Shown: in pieces, positions 63,918 through 64,000 of the stretch | How the letters are laid out: each line of letters begins with the position of its first letter | Position numbering within the stretch: position 1 is the stretch's first letter | Source: Enhygromyxa salina | GTDB taxonomy: Bacteria; Myxococcota_A; Polyangia; Nannocystales; Nannocystaceae | DNA length: 64,000 nucleotides | Reading direction: 5' to 3' | NCBI RefSeq assembly: GCF_000737335.2 | Contig: NZ_JMCC02000014.1 | Coordinates: 65,285-129,284 of the forward strand | The notes under the pieces: generated by a model | What the model was told of the DNA's origin: nothing | Seen by the model: the letters and a program-made list of their open reading frames with translations, nothing else | Databases searched by the model: none | Made by a program: the position numbers and the translations under genes

Positions 63918-64000
63918 CGCGCAGCGGGCCAGGATGTCGCGTGATCGGTCCAGAACCAACTGCGCGTGACAGCGACGCGCCCGAGCTGGCATGGATCCCA

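Noticed and set aside
62838..63992. A 384-codon minus-strand frame at the end of the window
   Set aside because: Covers the lipoprotein and kinase genes on the opposite strand and shows no motif.

Overview
The window is very GC-rich DNA (about 70% by eye), densely packed with genes. It most likely comes from the chromosome of a myxobacterium (Myxococcota), probably near Nannocystis, Enhygromyxa or Plesiocystis. This rests on secreted lipoproteins with Gly-Asp-Pro repeat linkers, several Hanks-type kinases, AgmX/PglI-type and OmpA lipoproteins, many outer-membrane proteins of unknown family, and a MoxR-like polyprenyltransferase set expected in such genomes. No database search was possible, so the taxonomic call is inference. 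No rRNA, tRNA, CRISPR array, insertion sequence or prophage was found.

Layout. 0-2.5 kb: the edge of a cluster holding an aromatic ammonia-lyase fragment overlapping an LpxL-like acyltransferase, resembling part of an aryl-polyene cluster. 2.6-8.6 kb: a Memo-family protein with an extra N-terminal domain, a TetR regulator, a small repeat lipoprotein, a large RND/MMPL lipid exporter and an HU protein with a histone-H1-like tail. 9-22 kb, all on the minus strand: family 4 uracil-DNA glycosylase and coaBC; a riboflavin operon (rpiB-nrdR-ribD-ribE-ribBA); and a fatty-acid/phospholipid operon (yceD-rpmF-plsX-fabD-fabG-acpP-fabF) interrupted by a four-copy 110-bp repeat. 22-30 kb: a 1,297-residue repeat protein, a Cys-rich secreted protein, a membrane Ser/Thr kinase and a possible structured small RNA. 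30-42 kb: cyclophilin lipoprotein, rpsT, holA, rlmD, DUF434, an outer-membrane protein, ThrE exporter with divergent Lrp regulator, acyltransferase, epimerase, ung and an MqnP-like prenyltransferase. 42-52 kb: the reverse transsulfuration pair (CBS and cystathionine gamma-lyase), two lipoproteins (one PNGase F-like), an oxidoreductase and an OmpA/AgmX envelope pair.

52-63 kb is the most interesting part. Five tightly spaced minus-strand genes encode two large proteins I do not recognise, a MoxR AAA+ ATPase, a von Willebrand A (MIDAS) protein and a TPR/HEAT-repeat protein. Divergently, across about 130 bp, lie a TPR-FHA protein and a TPR-fused Ser/Thr kinase. The arrangement matches the general plan of MoxR-vWA ternary systems, proposed to be NTP-dependent conflict or chaperone systems in multicellular bacteria, here apparently coupled to phospho-signalling.

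Two dispersed repeat families were recognised. One is a hairpin element of about 65-80 bp with four copies (near 8.9, 11.5, 40.6 and 63.9 kb), one of which supplies the only upstream ATG of coaBC. The other is a larger G/C-run element with four tandem copies between rpmF and plsX and one diverged copy after the cystathionine gamma-lyase gene.
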